Shown here piece by piece: positions 37,073 to 46,810 of a stretch of DNA of 64,000 nt. The stretch is from positions 19,772 to 83,771 of the forward strand of contig NZ_LNXV01000008.1 in NCBI RefSeq assembly GCF_001467025.1, written 5' to 3'. A program made the position numbers and the translations under genes. The notes under the pieces were generated by a model that made no database searches, was not told where the DNA came from, and saw only the letters and a program-made list of their open reading frames with translations. Source of the stretch: Legionella brunensis (GTDB taxonomy: Bacteria > Pseudomonadota > Gammaproteobacteria > Legionellales > Legionellaceae). How positions within the stretch are numbered: the first letter of the stretch is position 1; every line of letters begins with the position of its first letter.

Positions 37073-38584
37073 ATGCCCGGTTTGTTTCAAAGAAAATTTT
37101 TTAGACAATTTGCTACTACAGAAGAGTTAGACAAATATTTTAGTCAAGAGAAACAAGAAGAATTTTATAAACACTTTTTAAAGAGTGTTAACCTAGAAAA
37201 AGGCTTATCAGGTACGGAAGGTTTCAAAACCTATGAAGAAAACCGTTTTCGCCAATTAGACGACTTTTTAGGTTTCAAAGAGCAAGTAAGCGGAGGTAAA
37301 GATAAAGATGGTAAGGATAAAGACCCCGTGGAAAAAAGCCTTCTCGAAGGACCTTATTGGGATAAGCTAAGAAACAAAAATGATGCTCACACTGCAGCTG
37401 TCAAAAGAGACGTCTCAAACGCACTTAAAGACACGAATGATGTTCTCAAAAATGCAAAAGAAAGATTTGATAAGGATGTCGCATTAATTAATGCAGAATT
37501 AAAAAAAAATCCCCTCGAGATTGACCCAAGGAGACTTCCCGGTCTTTTGCATGCGATTAAAAGTGAAGCACTTGAAGCAGTGAAGACTCATCATGAAAAA
37601 ACCAAAGCTGAGATGGAAACCTTATTAAACAACTCATCAGGAGACAACCCCCCAGGCATTAAAGATGAATTAATGGCTAGCATGGAATTAACCGATCCCG
37701 CTCAATATGAAAAAGTTAAAAAGGAAATGCTGGATTGCTTAGAGAAATCAAATGAAAAGCAATTTAAGCAATTTGAAGATAACTTTAATCAAAGTATTAA
37801 AGATATTGTTACAGAATCAAATAAAGAAAAACAGCGTATTGCTGTTGTGGCTGCAGCTCGCACACTCCAGGGCAAAGAGTTTATTGAGCTTCAAAATGAA
37901 ATTAATCGATTGGCGAAAGAAAATAATGCACAAGCGCCTCGCGGTCCACTTCACGTAACCCGAAATAAAGATACTGGCAGCACCAATATTAGAGGCGTTA
38001 ATCCCCTGGATTTTGAAAAATGGAAAACAATTACTGGTAGAGATGTCACAATTAACAAAGACGGTAGCCTTCAGATGACACTTCCCAAATGGGGCTTAGG
38101 GTACTATAACTCTCGTCATCAAAATGTTGATTATGATTTTCAAAGCATGGCTGAATTGGCTCGCGCCTGTGGCCATGAAGAGATAACCATTGATGTGACC
38201 TATGACAGCAAATTAGATAAAGACGGAAAAGAAGCCGACGAATACGGGCGTAGAATGTATGAAGCTTGCATTAACGCTGGCTTTGAGCCTGAAAAAATCA
38301 CCGTCAAAGTCAATGGTGTAGAAAGAAAACTCACTGACGTTGTTGATAAAGAAGGTAAAAAAGCACCTGGTCTATTTGATGGTGAGCCTGAACGTTTGCA
38401 AAAAACCAGGAACATTGCCAAGGCTTTGAAAGAGGAAAGAGAGAAAGACTTGAAGGAGCCAGAACCTACCGATCTTGCAAAATTTAAGGATGAGCTAAAT
38501 ACACTACGCAATCCCCCTGAGCCTCAACCTCTCCCTGGACTTGACGAGACAGAGGATGAAGCACCTCAATTCCAACAACAATAA
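37073..38584 (+). CDS. Large charged protein of unknown function, candidate effector
   Basis: About 503 aa from the ATG at 37073 (AGGA nearby; a TTG two codons earlier is the alternative). No signal peptide or membrane segment. The N-terminal 300 residues are strongly helical and charged, with a KDKDGKDKD linker near residue 85. A compact mixed region follows (about 300-430: TGRDVTINKDGSLQMTLPKWG, DFQSMAELARACGHEEITIDV, AGFEPEKITVKVNG). Domains of this type, with a position-coded helix plus a KxxVKVNG strand, are familiar from Legionella proteins of unknown role. The tail is Glu/Pro/Gln-rich. This composition fits Dot/Icm substrates but is not proof. Confidence 0.55.
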   Translation: MPGLFQRKFFRQFATTEELDKYFSQEKQEEFYKHFLKSVNLEKGLSGTEGFKTYEENRFRQLDDFLGFKEQVSGGKDKDGKDKDPVEKSLLEGPYWDKLRNKNDAHTAAVKRDVSNALKDTNDVLKNAKERFDKDVALINAELKKNPLEIDPRRLPGLLHAIKSEALEAVKTHHEKTKAEMETLLNNSSGDNPPGIKDELMASMELTDPAQYEKVKKEMLDCLEKSNEKQFKQFEDNFNQSIKDIVTESNKEKQRIAVVAAARTLQGKEFIELQNEINRLAKENNAQAPRGPLHVTRNKDTGSTNIRGVNPLDFEKWKTITGRDVTINKDGSLQMTLPKWGLGYYNSRHQNVDYDFQSMAELARACGHEEITIDVTYDSKLDKDGKEADEYGRRMYEACINAGFEPEKITVKVNGVERKLTDVVDKEGKKAPGLFDGEPERLQKTRNIAKALKEEREKDLKEPEPTDLAKFKDELNTLRNPPEPQPLPGLDETEDEAPQFQQQ

Positions 38585-38598
38585 TCTAATTTTACTAA

Positions 38599-38640
38599 AG
38601 AATTCCACTGTTTTTAACAGCGGAATTCTGTTATTTTCTT
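38599..38640 (+). terminator. Rho-independent terminator
   Basis: AGAATTCC (38599-38606) pairs with GGAATTCT (38622-38629), and inner CTGTT (38608-38612) with AACAG (38616-38620), loop TTT. A T-rich tract TTATTTTCTTTC follows. It ends the 503-aa gene transcript. Confidence 0.85.
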
Positions 38641-38820
38641 TCTAACGCAGCCTAGTAAGTTACTGCTTCAAAGGATAGAACTTACGCAAAACCTCAGGTT
38701 TGAGACAAAAAATGTTTCGATGAGGTAGTTTAGTGACAACTGAATAAAAATATTTTTAAATAAACGATTGAGATTTTGCGTCAGTTCTAACGGAATTAAC
38801 TTGGCATAGGGAGAATTACA

Positions 38821-38991
38821 ATGACTATTGGACGCTTAGATGACTTTGACACAGAACTGGAAGTACATATCGATTCACAAGTTGTAAATGAGCCAGGTTT
38901 AAGTACAAAACTAGAAAGACGTAGAAGAATAGAGGATTTATTTGAGGAAAAGCGACTCCGTGAAGAACTAGGTGACTTTGATTTAGCCTAA
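38821..38991 (+). CDS. Small charged protein of the PA3496-like type
   Basis: This encodes 56 aa, short but convincing: AGGGAG lies just before the ATG, and the sequence MTIGRLDDFDTELEVH, KLERRRRIEDLFEEKRLREELGDFDLA shows a strongly amphipathic helix. The RRxIEDLxEEKxLRExLxDFDL pattern resembles small gammaproteobacterial proteins of the PA3496 family. Function is uncertain. Stand-alone gene in a 480-base gap between the 503-aa gene and the convergent rsmJ. Confidence 0.65.
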   Translation: MTIGRLDDFDTELEVHIDSQVVNEPGLSTKLERRRRIEDLFEEKRLREELGDFDLA

Positions 38992-39062
38992 TTCTTATCC
39001 TGCACTGCGTTTCATTTTGGCTCTTCTAAACACAGTGTAGGACAATTCTGCGGAATAGCTGG

Positions 39063-39779
39063 TTAAGGAAAATAAATATCAAAGCGTACAGTTTTTCCGG
39101 TAATAGTTGAACTCGGCTTCAAAATTGCAGATAAATGCTGCGGCCATTTCACCACCACCCTATTTTTAACCCTTGCTTTGGCGAGCTGTAGTAACTCAAC
39201 TACATTATCATCTCGAGCAATTAACTGTTGTAATACCTGCATATTTTTTTTTACCAGTGCAGCCTTTTGCCGTTCTGGATGCATGGGATCGATGTAAATC
39301 ACTTCAGGATACTCTGCTTCAGACAAACCCTGGAGAAAGTCAAAAGCATCAATATGACGTAATTTAAGATTCATCATTTGTTTAGAACGCTCGTCTCGAT
39401 GAGCTAAAGCATCGTCTAACAATGCCGCCAGAATAGGTTGTCGCTCCAGCATGAGAACCTCAGCTCCAAAACTAGCCAATACTGCAGCATCACGTCCCCA
39501 ACCTGCTGTTGCATCAATGATACGAACCGCCGGTGCTGGTTTGCAAGCACGAACCAAACCCTGTTTTTTTCCTGCATCGCGACGCTTCCGCCAAGTGGAG
39601 AGGGTAAAATCAGCGCACAAGGGGGCAAAATCATTCATCTTCAATACAAGCTTGTCAGCGGTTACTAATAGTTGTTGCTTGGCTAAATTATCAATAGGTA
39701 AATTTAATAGCTTGGCGAGCTCTTTTGCACGCTCTAATTGACCCTCACCGTCATAAGCAATAGCAATTTCATTAATCAT
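39063..39779 (-). CDS. rsmJ: 16S rRNA (guanine1516-N2)-methyltransferase RsmJ
   Basis: About 238 aa from ATG 39779, inside the end of gmhB; the upstream 39803 start is unnecessary. RsmJ hallmarks are present: KRRDAGKKQGLVRACK, the SAM-binding DATAGWGRDAAVLASFGAEVLMLERQP, and IYIDPMHPERQKAALVKKNMQVLQ. It methylates G1516 of 16S rRNA. Last gene of the glyQ-glyS-gmhB-rsmJ run. Confidence 0.93.
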   Translation of the reverse strand: MINEIAIAYDGEGQLERAKELAKLLNLPIDNLAKQQLLVTADKLVLKMNDFAPLCADFTLSTWRKRRDAGKKQGLVRACKPAPAVRIIDATAGWGRDAAVLASFGAEVLMLERQPILAALLDDALAHRDERSKQMMNLKLRHIDAFDFLQGLSEAEYPEVIYIDPMHPERQKAALVKKNMQVLQQLIARDDNVVELLQLAKARVKNRVVVKWPQHLSAILKPSSTITGKTVRFDIYFP

Positions 39780-40311
39780 TTGTAACCAGTAAAAAATCAA
39801 CACACTCAGTTAATGAATGAAAAATGGGAACATAAGGATAATTCTGCAATCCTACTCGATCAGTCATGGGTGAGAGCACGACCATCGGCATTGCCCCTGA
39901 AGCTTCTGCAGCCTGGATATCGGAAACCCGATCACCAACAAAAGGCACACCGGTTAAAGAACTGTGCAGACGCTTGGCAAGAGCACGCAGCATACCAGGC
40001 TGCGGCTTACGACAATCACATCCAGCATCTGGCATATGCACACAATATTCAATGGCCTCAATCTCACCACCAGCAGCCCGCACTTCATGTAATAATTTCG
40101 CATGAATCGCTGCCAGTTCAGCTTCATCATAAAGTCCTCGTGAAACCCCTGACTGATTGGTAGCAACACCAATACGATATCCTGCTTTTGTCAAACGAAC
40201 GATAGCATCGATGCTCCCGGGCAAAAAAATAAACTCCTCGACTGATTTAATATAGTGCAAGGAATCCTGATTAATTACCCCATCCCTATCTAGCAGGATT
40301 ACTTTGTTCAT
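39772..40311 (-). CDS. gmhB: Heptose 1,7-bisphosphate phosphatase GmhB
   Basis: This 179-aa HAD phosphatase has catalytic DRDGVIN (Asp8 nucleophile, Asp10 acid/base), GVATNQSGVSRGLY, a zinc-binding Cys/His loop CVHMPDAGCDCRKPQPGM, and FVGDRVSDIQAAEASGA. It removes the 7-phosphate of heptose bisphosphate in ADP-heptose/LPS core synthesis. It overlaps glyS by 4 bases (ATGA) and rsmJ by 8. Confidence 0.94.
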   Translation of the reverse strand: MNKVILLDRDGVINQDSLHYIKSVEEFIFLPGSIDAIVRLTKAGYRIGVATNQSGVSRGLYDEAELAAIHAKLLHEVRAAGGEIEAIEYCVHMPDAGCDCRKPQPGMLRALAKRLHSSLTGVPFVGDRVSDIQAAEASGAMPMVVLSPMTDRVGLQNYPYVPIFHSLTECVDFLLVTND

Positions 40312-42386
40312 TGATTTAACTGCAACAAAGAAATGTCCGCAACTCCCTGCAAGAGGTTTTGTAGACGAGCTAGTAACTGTAGTCTGTTTTTCTTGATTGC
40401 TTCTTCCTCCACCATAACCATAACATGCTCAAAAAATGCATCAACCGGCTCTCGCAAACTGGCAAGCTTTGTCAGAATATTTTTATAATCGGCTGCTTCA
40501 TAAAGCGGCTTAACAGCCTCTTCCATCGTACGAAGATGAGTAAATAGCGATTTTTCTACACCTTCTTCAAGTAAGTCCTCATTGATAGGCATATTATTTA
40601 TCGATAGCTCAGCTTGCTGCAATAAATTATTGACCCGTTTACAGGCAGCAGATAATACAATGGCCTCCGGAAGTAAAGTAAATTCAGCCAATGCCATGAT
40701 ACGTTTATCAAAATCATAAAGCCAATCTTCTTGCCGAGCACGTACAGCCTGAAAAAGATCGACACTAATATTTTGGCTATGGTAATAGGATTGCATTCGT
40801 TCAAGAATAAAAGGTTGCAATTCTGCTGTGGCAATAGTATCTCTAGGTAACTTATCCCCATAAATTTTTACTGTCTCAGCAATAAGATGCGATAAATTAA
40901 GTTTAGCCGGAGTCGAAATCAATAATCGCGCGACAGCTAAAGCATGGCGGCGCAATTTAAAAGGATCTTTTACTCCTGACGGCTTTTGTCCTATCGCAAA
41001 AATACCTACTAACGTATCCAATCTATCAGCCAATGACATCGCCAACCCTAGTGGAGAGTCTGGCAATTTGTCAGCAGCAAAACGGGGCATATATTGTTCA
41101 TTTAATGAAACAGCGACCTCTATAGACTCCCCATCGTGACAAGCATAATAGTATCCCATCAAGCCCTGCAACTCAGGAAATTCTCCAACCATCCCTGTCA
41201 TCAAATCACATTTAGATAATTGCGCTGCGCGACTGGCTTGCTGTTTATTTAAATTGAGAGGAGCACATAACATCTCTAGCACTTCCTGGACACGGTCAGT
41301 CTTATCACGCAAAGTACCTAATTTTGCTTGGAAGATAACCTTATCTGTCGCAGGAATATGATGGCTTAAAGGTTCTTTCTGGTCTTGATGAAAGAAAAAG
41401 GCTGCATCACTTAAACGTGCCCGCATAACCTTCTCATTTCCCATTGCCACTTGCTGCGGATTTGAACTATTAATGTTCGCAACTGTAATAAAATGAGGCA
41501 ATAATTTTCCTGAGTTGCCTTGCAAAGCAAAACATTTTTGATGCGATTGCATTGAGGCAATCAAGGCTTCAGAAGGAACTTGTAGAAACTCTTGTTCGAA
41601 ATTTGCGAGAAGAGCCTGTGGCCACTCAACAATTGACGTCACTTCATCAAGTAAATTTTCAGGCATGATTGGCTGAGCATTGTGTTTTGCTGCAAGCTGT
41701 TCCACTTGCTCACTAATCATTGCACGGCGTGTAGCGAAATCCGCAATAACATATGCTTGCCGTAATAATGACTCATAATCCTGAGGTTTAGCAATCTCCA
41801 CAGCTTGTGGATGATGGAAACGATGGCCATAAGAAAGACGCCCCGTCTGCACGCCTAAAATTTCACTGAGAATTACTTCTTGACCGAATAATAATACAGC
41901 CCAATGAACTGGACGAGCAAACTCAGCGTCCCCACTCCCCCAGCGCATAGGCTTAGCAATCGGTAAATCACTAATTGCTTGTTCAATTAAATGCGGTAAT
42001 AAATCTTTAGTTTTAGCGCCTTGACTTTGGGTTTCATAAACCAACCATTCGCCTTTATCTGTCTTACTAACAGAAAGCGCCTCTACCTCTACACCACAAG
42101 ATTTGGCAAAACCAAGCAATGCTGGAGAAGGTTTCCCATTAGAATCATAGGCCGCTGCCACAGCAGGCCCTCGACGAGATAAAGTTTGACTTGGCTGTTC
42201 TTCCTGAAGCTCTGTGATTAGTACAGCTAACCGTCTTGGTGTGGCAAATGACTTAACTTTGCCATAGCTAAGTTGAGCCTTATCCATCGCTGCGAGAAGA
42301 TTAGCAGTTAAAGCTTCAGTTAAAGGCCATACTGCACCAGAAGGAAGTTCTTCACATCCTAATTCAAATAGAAAATCATTTGCCAT
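40308..42386 (-). CDS. glyS: Glycyl-tRNA synthetase beta subunit
   Basis: This is about 692 aa from ATG 42386 (TAATG junction with glyQ). It shows typical GlyS features: FLFELGCEELPSGA, KSFATPRRLAVLI, GPAVAAAYD, KPMRWG, HRFHHP, EWPQALLANFEQEFLQVP, MQSHQKCF, ADRLDTLVGIFAIGQKPSGVKDPFKLRR, and a C-terminal DALR-like helical anticodon-binding region. It forms the tetrameric enzyme with GlyQ. Confidence 0.97.
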   Translation of the reverse strand: MANDFLFELGCEELPSGAVWPLTEALTANLLAAMDKAQLSYGKVKSFATPRRLAVLITELQEEQPSQTLSRRGPAVAAAYDSNGKPSPALLGFAKSCGVEVEALSVSKTDKGEWLVYETQSQGAKTKDLLPHLIEQAISDLPIAKPMRWGSGDAEFARPVHWAVLLFGQEVILSEILGVQTGRLSYGHRFHHPQAVEIAKPQDYESLLRQAYVIADFATRRAMISEQVEQLAAKHNAQPIMPENLLDEVTSIVEWPQALLANFEQEFLQVPSEALIASMQSHQKCFALQGNSGKLLPHFITVANINSSNPQQVAMGNEKVMRARLSDAAFFFHQDQKEPLSHHIPATDKVIFQAKLGTLRDKTDRVQEVLEMLCAPLNLNKQQASRAAQLSKCDLMTGMVGEFPELQGLMGYYYACHDGESIEVAVSLNEQYMPRFAADKLPDSPLGLAMSLADRLDTLVGIFAIGQKPSGVKDPFKLRRHALAVARLLISTPAKLNLSHLIAETVKIYGDKLPRDTIATAELQPFILERMQSYYHSQNISVDLFQAVRARQEDWLYDFDKRIMALAEFTLLPEAIVLSAACKRVNNLLQQAELSINNMPINEDLLEEGVEKSLFTHLRTMEEAVKPLYEAADYKNILTKLASLREPVDAFFEHVMVMVEEEAIKKNRLQLLARLQNLLQGVADISLLQLNQ

Positions 42387-43282
42387 TAACACACCTTTTG
42401 CATAGGAAATCCCAGCGCTTCTCGCGCATCATAATAAGCTTGCGCGACCGCTCTTGATAAATGTCGTACTCGCAGAATATATCGTTGGCGCTCAGTGACG
42501 GAAATAGCCCGTCTTGCATCGAGTAAATTAAATGCATGCGAAGCTTTCATAACCATCTCATAAGCAGGCAGGGGAAGATTTAAGGCAACCAGTTTCTGTG
42601 CCTCTTCCTCATAATAGTCAAACTGCTTAAATAAAGCCTCTACATTGGCGTGCTCGAAATTATAGGCAGACATTTCAACTTCATTTTGATGAAAAACATC
42701 ACCATAAGTGACTATATTTTGAGCTGTTTTACTCCAAGGCAACTCAAACAGATTATCAACCCCTAAAACAAACATCGCTATACGCTCAAGGCCATAGGTC
42801 AACTCGCCTGTAACTGGCTTACAAGCTAATCCACCTACCTGTTGGAAATAAGTAAACTGGGATACTTCCATGCCATTTTGCCAAACTTCCCAACCCAAGC
42901 CCCAAGCCCCTAGGGTTGGTGACTCCCAGTTATCTTCAACAAAGCGAATATCATCAGCAAGTGGATCCACACCAAGAGCACGCAAGGAATTAAGATATTT
43001 TTCTTGAATGTCCAAAGGAGAAGGTTTCAGTACCACTTGAAATTGATAATAATGCTGCACACGATTCGGGTTTTCACCATAACGTCCGTCAGTGGGTCGA
43101 CGAGAAGGTTGTACATACGCAGCTGACCACGGCTCAGGTCCTATTGCTCGCAAAAAGGTAGCCGGATGGAAGGTGCCTGCACCAACCTCCATATCTAAAG
43201 GTTGCAATATTACACACCCTTGCGCCGCCCAAAACTGCTGCAACGTCAAAATAATTTCTTGAAATGTACTCGGCTTTGTCAT
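42386..43282 (-). CDS. glyQ: Glycyl-tRNA synthetase alpha subunit
   Basis: About 298 aa from ATG 43282 ([18 protein letters not shown]), the family's usual start; an upstream in-frame start at 43321 would add an atypical 13 residues. Highly conserved blocks: [50 protein letters not shown] and YGLERIAMF. It carries the class II catalytic core. First gene of the minus-strand operon. Confidence 0.97.
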   Translation of the reverse strand: MTKPSTFQEIILTLQQFWAAQGCVILQPLDMEVGAGTFHPATFLRAIGPEPWSAAYVQPSRRPTDGRYGENPNRVQHYYQFQVVLKPSPLDIQEKYLNSLRALGVDPLADDIRFVEDNWESPTLGAWGLGWEVWQNGMEVSQFTYFQQVGGLACKPVTGELTYGLERIAMFVLGVDNLFELPWSKTAQNIVTYGDVFHQNEVEMSAYNFEHANVEALFKQFDYYEEEAQKLVALNLPLPAYEMVMKASHAFNLLDARRAISVTERQRYILRVRHLSRAVAQAYYDAREALGFPMQKVC

Positions 43283-43511
43283 ATTTATCTCGATACTACT
43301 AGATGGCCCCGATAGTAACACTTTTTTAGTTTATAGAAGAAGAAAATACATCGAAATTTACGGCAAATGGCCGTCAAGATTGCCCAAGATTAATCCGCGA
43401 TAGGGTTATTGCCTTATCACTAACAACCTAATCTGTAAACCCTATGAACGCAAAGCTACAACTTGGAGATTAAAGACACATACTGATTTGCAGACTACTC
43501 TGAATTTATGT

Positions 43512-43536
43512 CTAGCCCTCGTAGAGGACTAGACTA
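43512..43536 (-). terminator. Hairpin downstream of the DsbA2-like gene
   Basis: Just after the DsbA2-like stop (minus strand), CTAG-CCTC and GAGG-CTAG arms around a short loop form an imperfect stem between 43512 and 43532. No U-run, so weak as a terminator. The rest of the 43283-43544 gap shows nothing recognisable. Confidence 0.4.
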
Positions 43537-43544
43537 ATTGCTCG

Positions 43545-44333
43545 TTAATTACTACTAGCAGTTTTTTTAATAATCTCTAGCAAAGATTCTTCACTTGCAG
43601 CACCAGGAATAAATGTCGGGGTGCTGTTAGACTTTAATTGTCCTGCAGGTGTAGCTGCAATAATAAAGGCCGGCGTGCCCATTAGATGCAACTTCTCTGC
43701 GAGTTGACGATTCGCATCCAAAGCATCCGTAACAGTTTTACTTTCCATGTCTGCTTTTAATTTTGTCATATCCAAGCCAATAGATTTAGCTGTATCCATG
43801 ACAACTTGATCATTCAAACGCTTATCTTGCTTGATTAAAGCTTCATGCATTTCTTTATATTTGCCCTGCATGGCCGCAGCTAGCGCGACTCGGGAAGCCA
43901 TATCAGAACTTTTACCGAATATAGGAAACTCTTTATAAACCACACGCAAGTTATTATCTTTTTTGATTAATTCACTGATGACAGGAGCCATTTTTTTACA
44001 ATGGATACATTGATAATCAAAAAACTCAACTAAAGTCACATTCCCTTTGGGGTTACCAACGACGGTAAGGTTATCATTTAGTAATTGATTTGCATTATCT
44101 TTGATAGCAGCCTGAGCCTGCTCTTGCATGGCCTGTTGTTGTTTTTGTTGTAATGCCTGGGATGCTTCTAATAATACTTCTGGATTATTTACTAAATAAT
44201 CATGGATTACCTTTTCGATTTCTTTTTTTTGTGTTGCAGACATAGCATCTGACGACGCACTAGCTGCGATAGCAGATGGTGATACCACTGCTGTTGCCAA
44301 TACTCCAGCAGTCAATAAACTTGTAAATTTCAC
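43545..44333 (-). CDS. DsbA2/Com1-like periplasmic thiol oxidoreductase
   Basis: This 262-aa protein has a signal peptide (about 1-24, ...SAIAASA). A helical N-terminal dimerisation region rich in Gln/Ala (about 30-85, LQQKQQQAMQEQAQAA) precedes a DsbA-fold thioredoxin domain with active site CIHC (Cys109/Cys112) and cis-Pro loop MGTPAF. This is the layout of Legionella DsbA2 and Coxiella Com1, which form dimers and assist disulfide formation or isomerisation of envelope and secretion-system proteins. Confidence 0.88.
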   Translation of the reverse strand: MKFTSLLTAGVLATAVVSPSAIAASASSDAMSATQKKEIEKVIHDYLVNNPEVLLEASQALQQKQQQAMQEQAQAAIKDNANQLLNDNLTVVGNPKGNVTLVEFFDYQCIHCKKMAPVISELIKKDNNLRVVYKEFPIFGKSSDMASRVALAAAMQGKYKEMHEALIKQDKRLNDQVVMDTAKSIGLDMTKLKADMESKTVTDALDANRQLAEKLHLMGTPAFIIAATPAGQLKSNSTPTFIPGAASEESLLEIIKKTASSN

Positions 44334-44484
44334 GCCCTTCCCCTTGTATTAAATTAATCATCTAAATTACGAAAAAATTACCGGGTCAGCCGTGAATACG
44401 CTCGATAACGGACCCTTAGATTTTCGCCAACAGAAACGTAGCACCTGCTTGAGTTAAATTCAATATTTATACTGCTGTAATAGC

Positions 44485-46659
44485 TTAAAAAGATGCGTAA
44501 TCCTCAAGAAGCGTTAAATTAGCATAGGCTAAAACCAGCCATTTGGATCCGTGATCTGCAAATTTTACTTGCACACGCGTATGCGCTCCACTACCTTCAA
44601 CAGCCAATACCACTCCTTGCCCAAATTTAGCATGACTTACATTCTGACCAAGTTTTAATCCAACCTCTTCTGCAGCCACTGCCGACATAGTCTTAGAAGA
44701 CAATGGGGCTTGAAAGCGCGCTTTAACCCGAACCTCATCTAGCAGCTCTTCTGGTAACTCACGCAAAAAACGAGAACGACGATGGTATTCTTCACGACCA
44801 TACTGACGACGCACTTCGGCATACGATAATACTAATTTTTCCATTGCTCGAGTCATACCAACATAACAAAGCCTACGCTCTTCCTCGAGGCGACCAGGTT
44901 CCTCAATACTTTGCTTTCCTGGGAATACCCCTTCTTCCATCCCGACTAAAAAAACCAAAGGAAACTCTAACCCTTTCGCCGCATGAAGAGTCATAAGGTG
45001 TACTGACCGCTCATCTTCAGCAGCCTGCATTTCGCCTGCTTCCAATGAGGCATGGGCGAGAAAAGCCACTAATAGAGGTAGCTCCTCTTCAATTTCTTGC
45101 TCATAGCGGAACTGTTTGGCAGCATTGACTAACTCTTGCAAGTTATCTAATCGTGACTCGGCTTTGTCTCCTTTGATTTTTCCAAAATGCGCGTACAAAC
45201 CACTACTCTCAATCACTGTACCAATCTGCTCATCTAATTCTTGTTCTGCAGTATGCAATTGTAATGTTTCAATCAACTCAACAAATTTCGTAAGCGCAAT
45301 AGCAGCACGATTAGGTAACAGCCCTTCCTTTAAAACAGCCTTTGCAGCCTGCCACAATGACATTTCTTCTGCCTTAGCAAGATGGCGCAACTCTTCAAGT
45401 GTTTTCTCACCAATACCCCGTGTAGGGAAATTAACAATCCGCTCAAATGCAGTATCATCGTAAGGATTAGCAATCAATCGTAAATAAGCGAGAGTGTCTT
45501 TAATTTCCGCACGTTCAAAGAAACGCACGCCGCCGTAAATGCGATAAGCAATTCCTGCTCGCAATAACGCCTCTTCAATTACTCGAGACTGAGCATTTGA
45601 GCGGTAAAGAATGGCAATTTCGTCGCTACTACGGCCATTATTAATTTCCATCATGATCCGCTCACTGACAAATCGAGCTTCATCTAATTCATTAAATGCA
45701 CCGTAAACTGCAATCTTTTCGCCTGCAGCACCAGCAGTCCATAAATTTTTGCCCATTCGTGAATTGTTATGAGTTATCAAGGCATTGGCAGCATCCAAAA
45801 TGGTGGATGTTGAACGATAGTTTTGTTCAAGACGAATAATTTTTGTATTCTTAAAGTCTTGCGAAAATTGCTGAATATTCTCAACCTTAGCTCCGCGCCA
45901 ACCATAAATAGATTGATCATCATCCCCTACAGCCATTACGGAAGCATGCTCACCAGCAAGCAAACGGATCCAGGCATATTGAGTGGTATTGGTATCTTGA
46001 AACTCATCGACCAAAATAGCTTGAAAACGATGACGATAATGGGCCAGGATCTCAGGGTTATCTCGCAATAACTCATGAGTTCGTAAAAGTAACTCGGCAA
46101 AATCTATAACACCTGCAGTTTGACACGCCTGTTCATAACCCTTATAGATTTGTACTAAAGTGCGCGTTGGACCATAAGGTAAAATGTTAATATGCTCTGG
46201 CCTGAAACCTTCGTCTTTTTGACTGTTAATAAAAGCTTGAGCTTGCTTTACAGGCCATTGATCCTCATCAAGGTTCAAAGCAGCTAATACGCGTTTGATA
46301 ACTCGCGCTTGATCTTCACTATCCAGGATATGAAATTGCTCTGGTAATTTTGCATCTTCATAATGGCGGCGCAGCAAGCGATGGCACAATCCATGGAAGG
46401 TACCTACCCATAAACCTACTATAGGTGTCTTTAGCATTGAACCTAAACGGGTTTTCATTTCGCCAGCAGCTTTATTAGTAAAAGTTACCGCAAGAATAGC
46501 ATGAGGAGAAATCCCTTCTTGTTCGATAAGCCAGGCAATTCGACTCACTAACACTCGTGTTTTGCCACTTCCAGCCCCTGCTAAAACCAAGGTGTTTCCT
46601 ACTGGTGCTGTCACCGCCTCACGCTGTCTTTCATTTAATTCTTCTAGCAGTGCTGTCAT
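44485..46659 (-). CDS. uvrD: DNA helicase II UvrD
   Basis: This 724-aa SF1A helicase has Q-motif LNERQREAV, Walker A AGAGSGKT (27-34), Ia TFTNKAAGEM, II LVDEFQDTN, III AVGDDDQSIYGWRGA, IV LEQNYRSTSTIL, V HAAKGLEFPLVFLVGMEEG, VI EERRLCYVGMTRA, and a Tudor-like C-terminal VKFADHGSKWLVLAYANL that is UvrD-specific. Acts in nucleotide excision and mismatch repair. Confidence 0.95.
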   Translation of the reverse strand: MTALLEELNERQREAVTAPVGNTLVLAGAGSGKTRVLVSRIAWLIEQEGISPHAILAVTFTNKAAGEMKTRLGSMLKTPIVGLWVGTFHGLCHRLLRRHYEDAKLPEQFHILDSEDQARVIKRVLAALNLDEDQWPVKQAQAFINSQKDEGFRPEHINILPYGPTRTLVQIYKGYEQACQTAGVIDFAELLLRTHELLRDNPEILAHYRHRFQAILVDEFQDTNTTQYAWIRLLAGEHASVMAVGDDDQSIYGWRGAKVENIQQFSQDFKNTKIIRLEQNYRSTSTILDAANALITHNNSRMGKNLWTAGAAGEKIAVYGAFNELDEARFVSERIMMEINNGRSSDEIAILYRSNAQSRVIEEALLRAGIAYRIYGGVRFFERAEIKDTLAYLRLIANPYDDTAFERIVNFPTRGIGEKTLEELRHLAKAEEMSLWQAAKAVLKEGLLPNRAAIALTKFVELIETLQLHTAEQELDEQIGTVIESSGLYAHFGKIKGDKAESRLDNLQELVNAAKQFRYEQEIEEELPLLVAFLAHASLEAGEMQAAEDERSVHLMTLHAAKGLEFPLVFLVGMEEGVFPGKQSIEEPGRLEEERRLCYVGMTRAMEKLVLSYAEVRRQYGREEYHRRSRFLRELPEELLDEVRVKARFQAPLSSKTMSAVAAEEVGLKLGQNVSHAKFGQGVVLAVEGSGAHTRVQVKFADHGSKWLVLAYANLTLLEDYASF

Positions 46660-46810
46660 AACTTAAACTCAATAACTTAAAATGGCTCCATTATCTTAAA
46701 TTTAGCAGCCAAAGACAAAACTTTGCGTAACTTAATTAGATTAAGGAGCAAGCTCCTTTCCAACTTGTAATTGACAGTATAAGATTAGGTAAAAAAATTT
46801 GAGGCATGCT

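Noticed and set aside
39813..40163. 116-codon plus-strand frame opposite gmhB
   Set aside because: gmhB has all catalytic motifs on the minus strand and sits in an overlapping operon; the plus frame is a shadow.
46743..46758. AAGGAGC-AA-GCTCCTT inverted repeat before the peptidase homologue
   Set aside because: Two-base loop is too tight for a normal hairpin and no T-run follows; probably chance.
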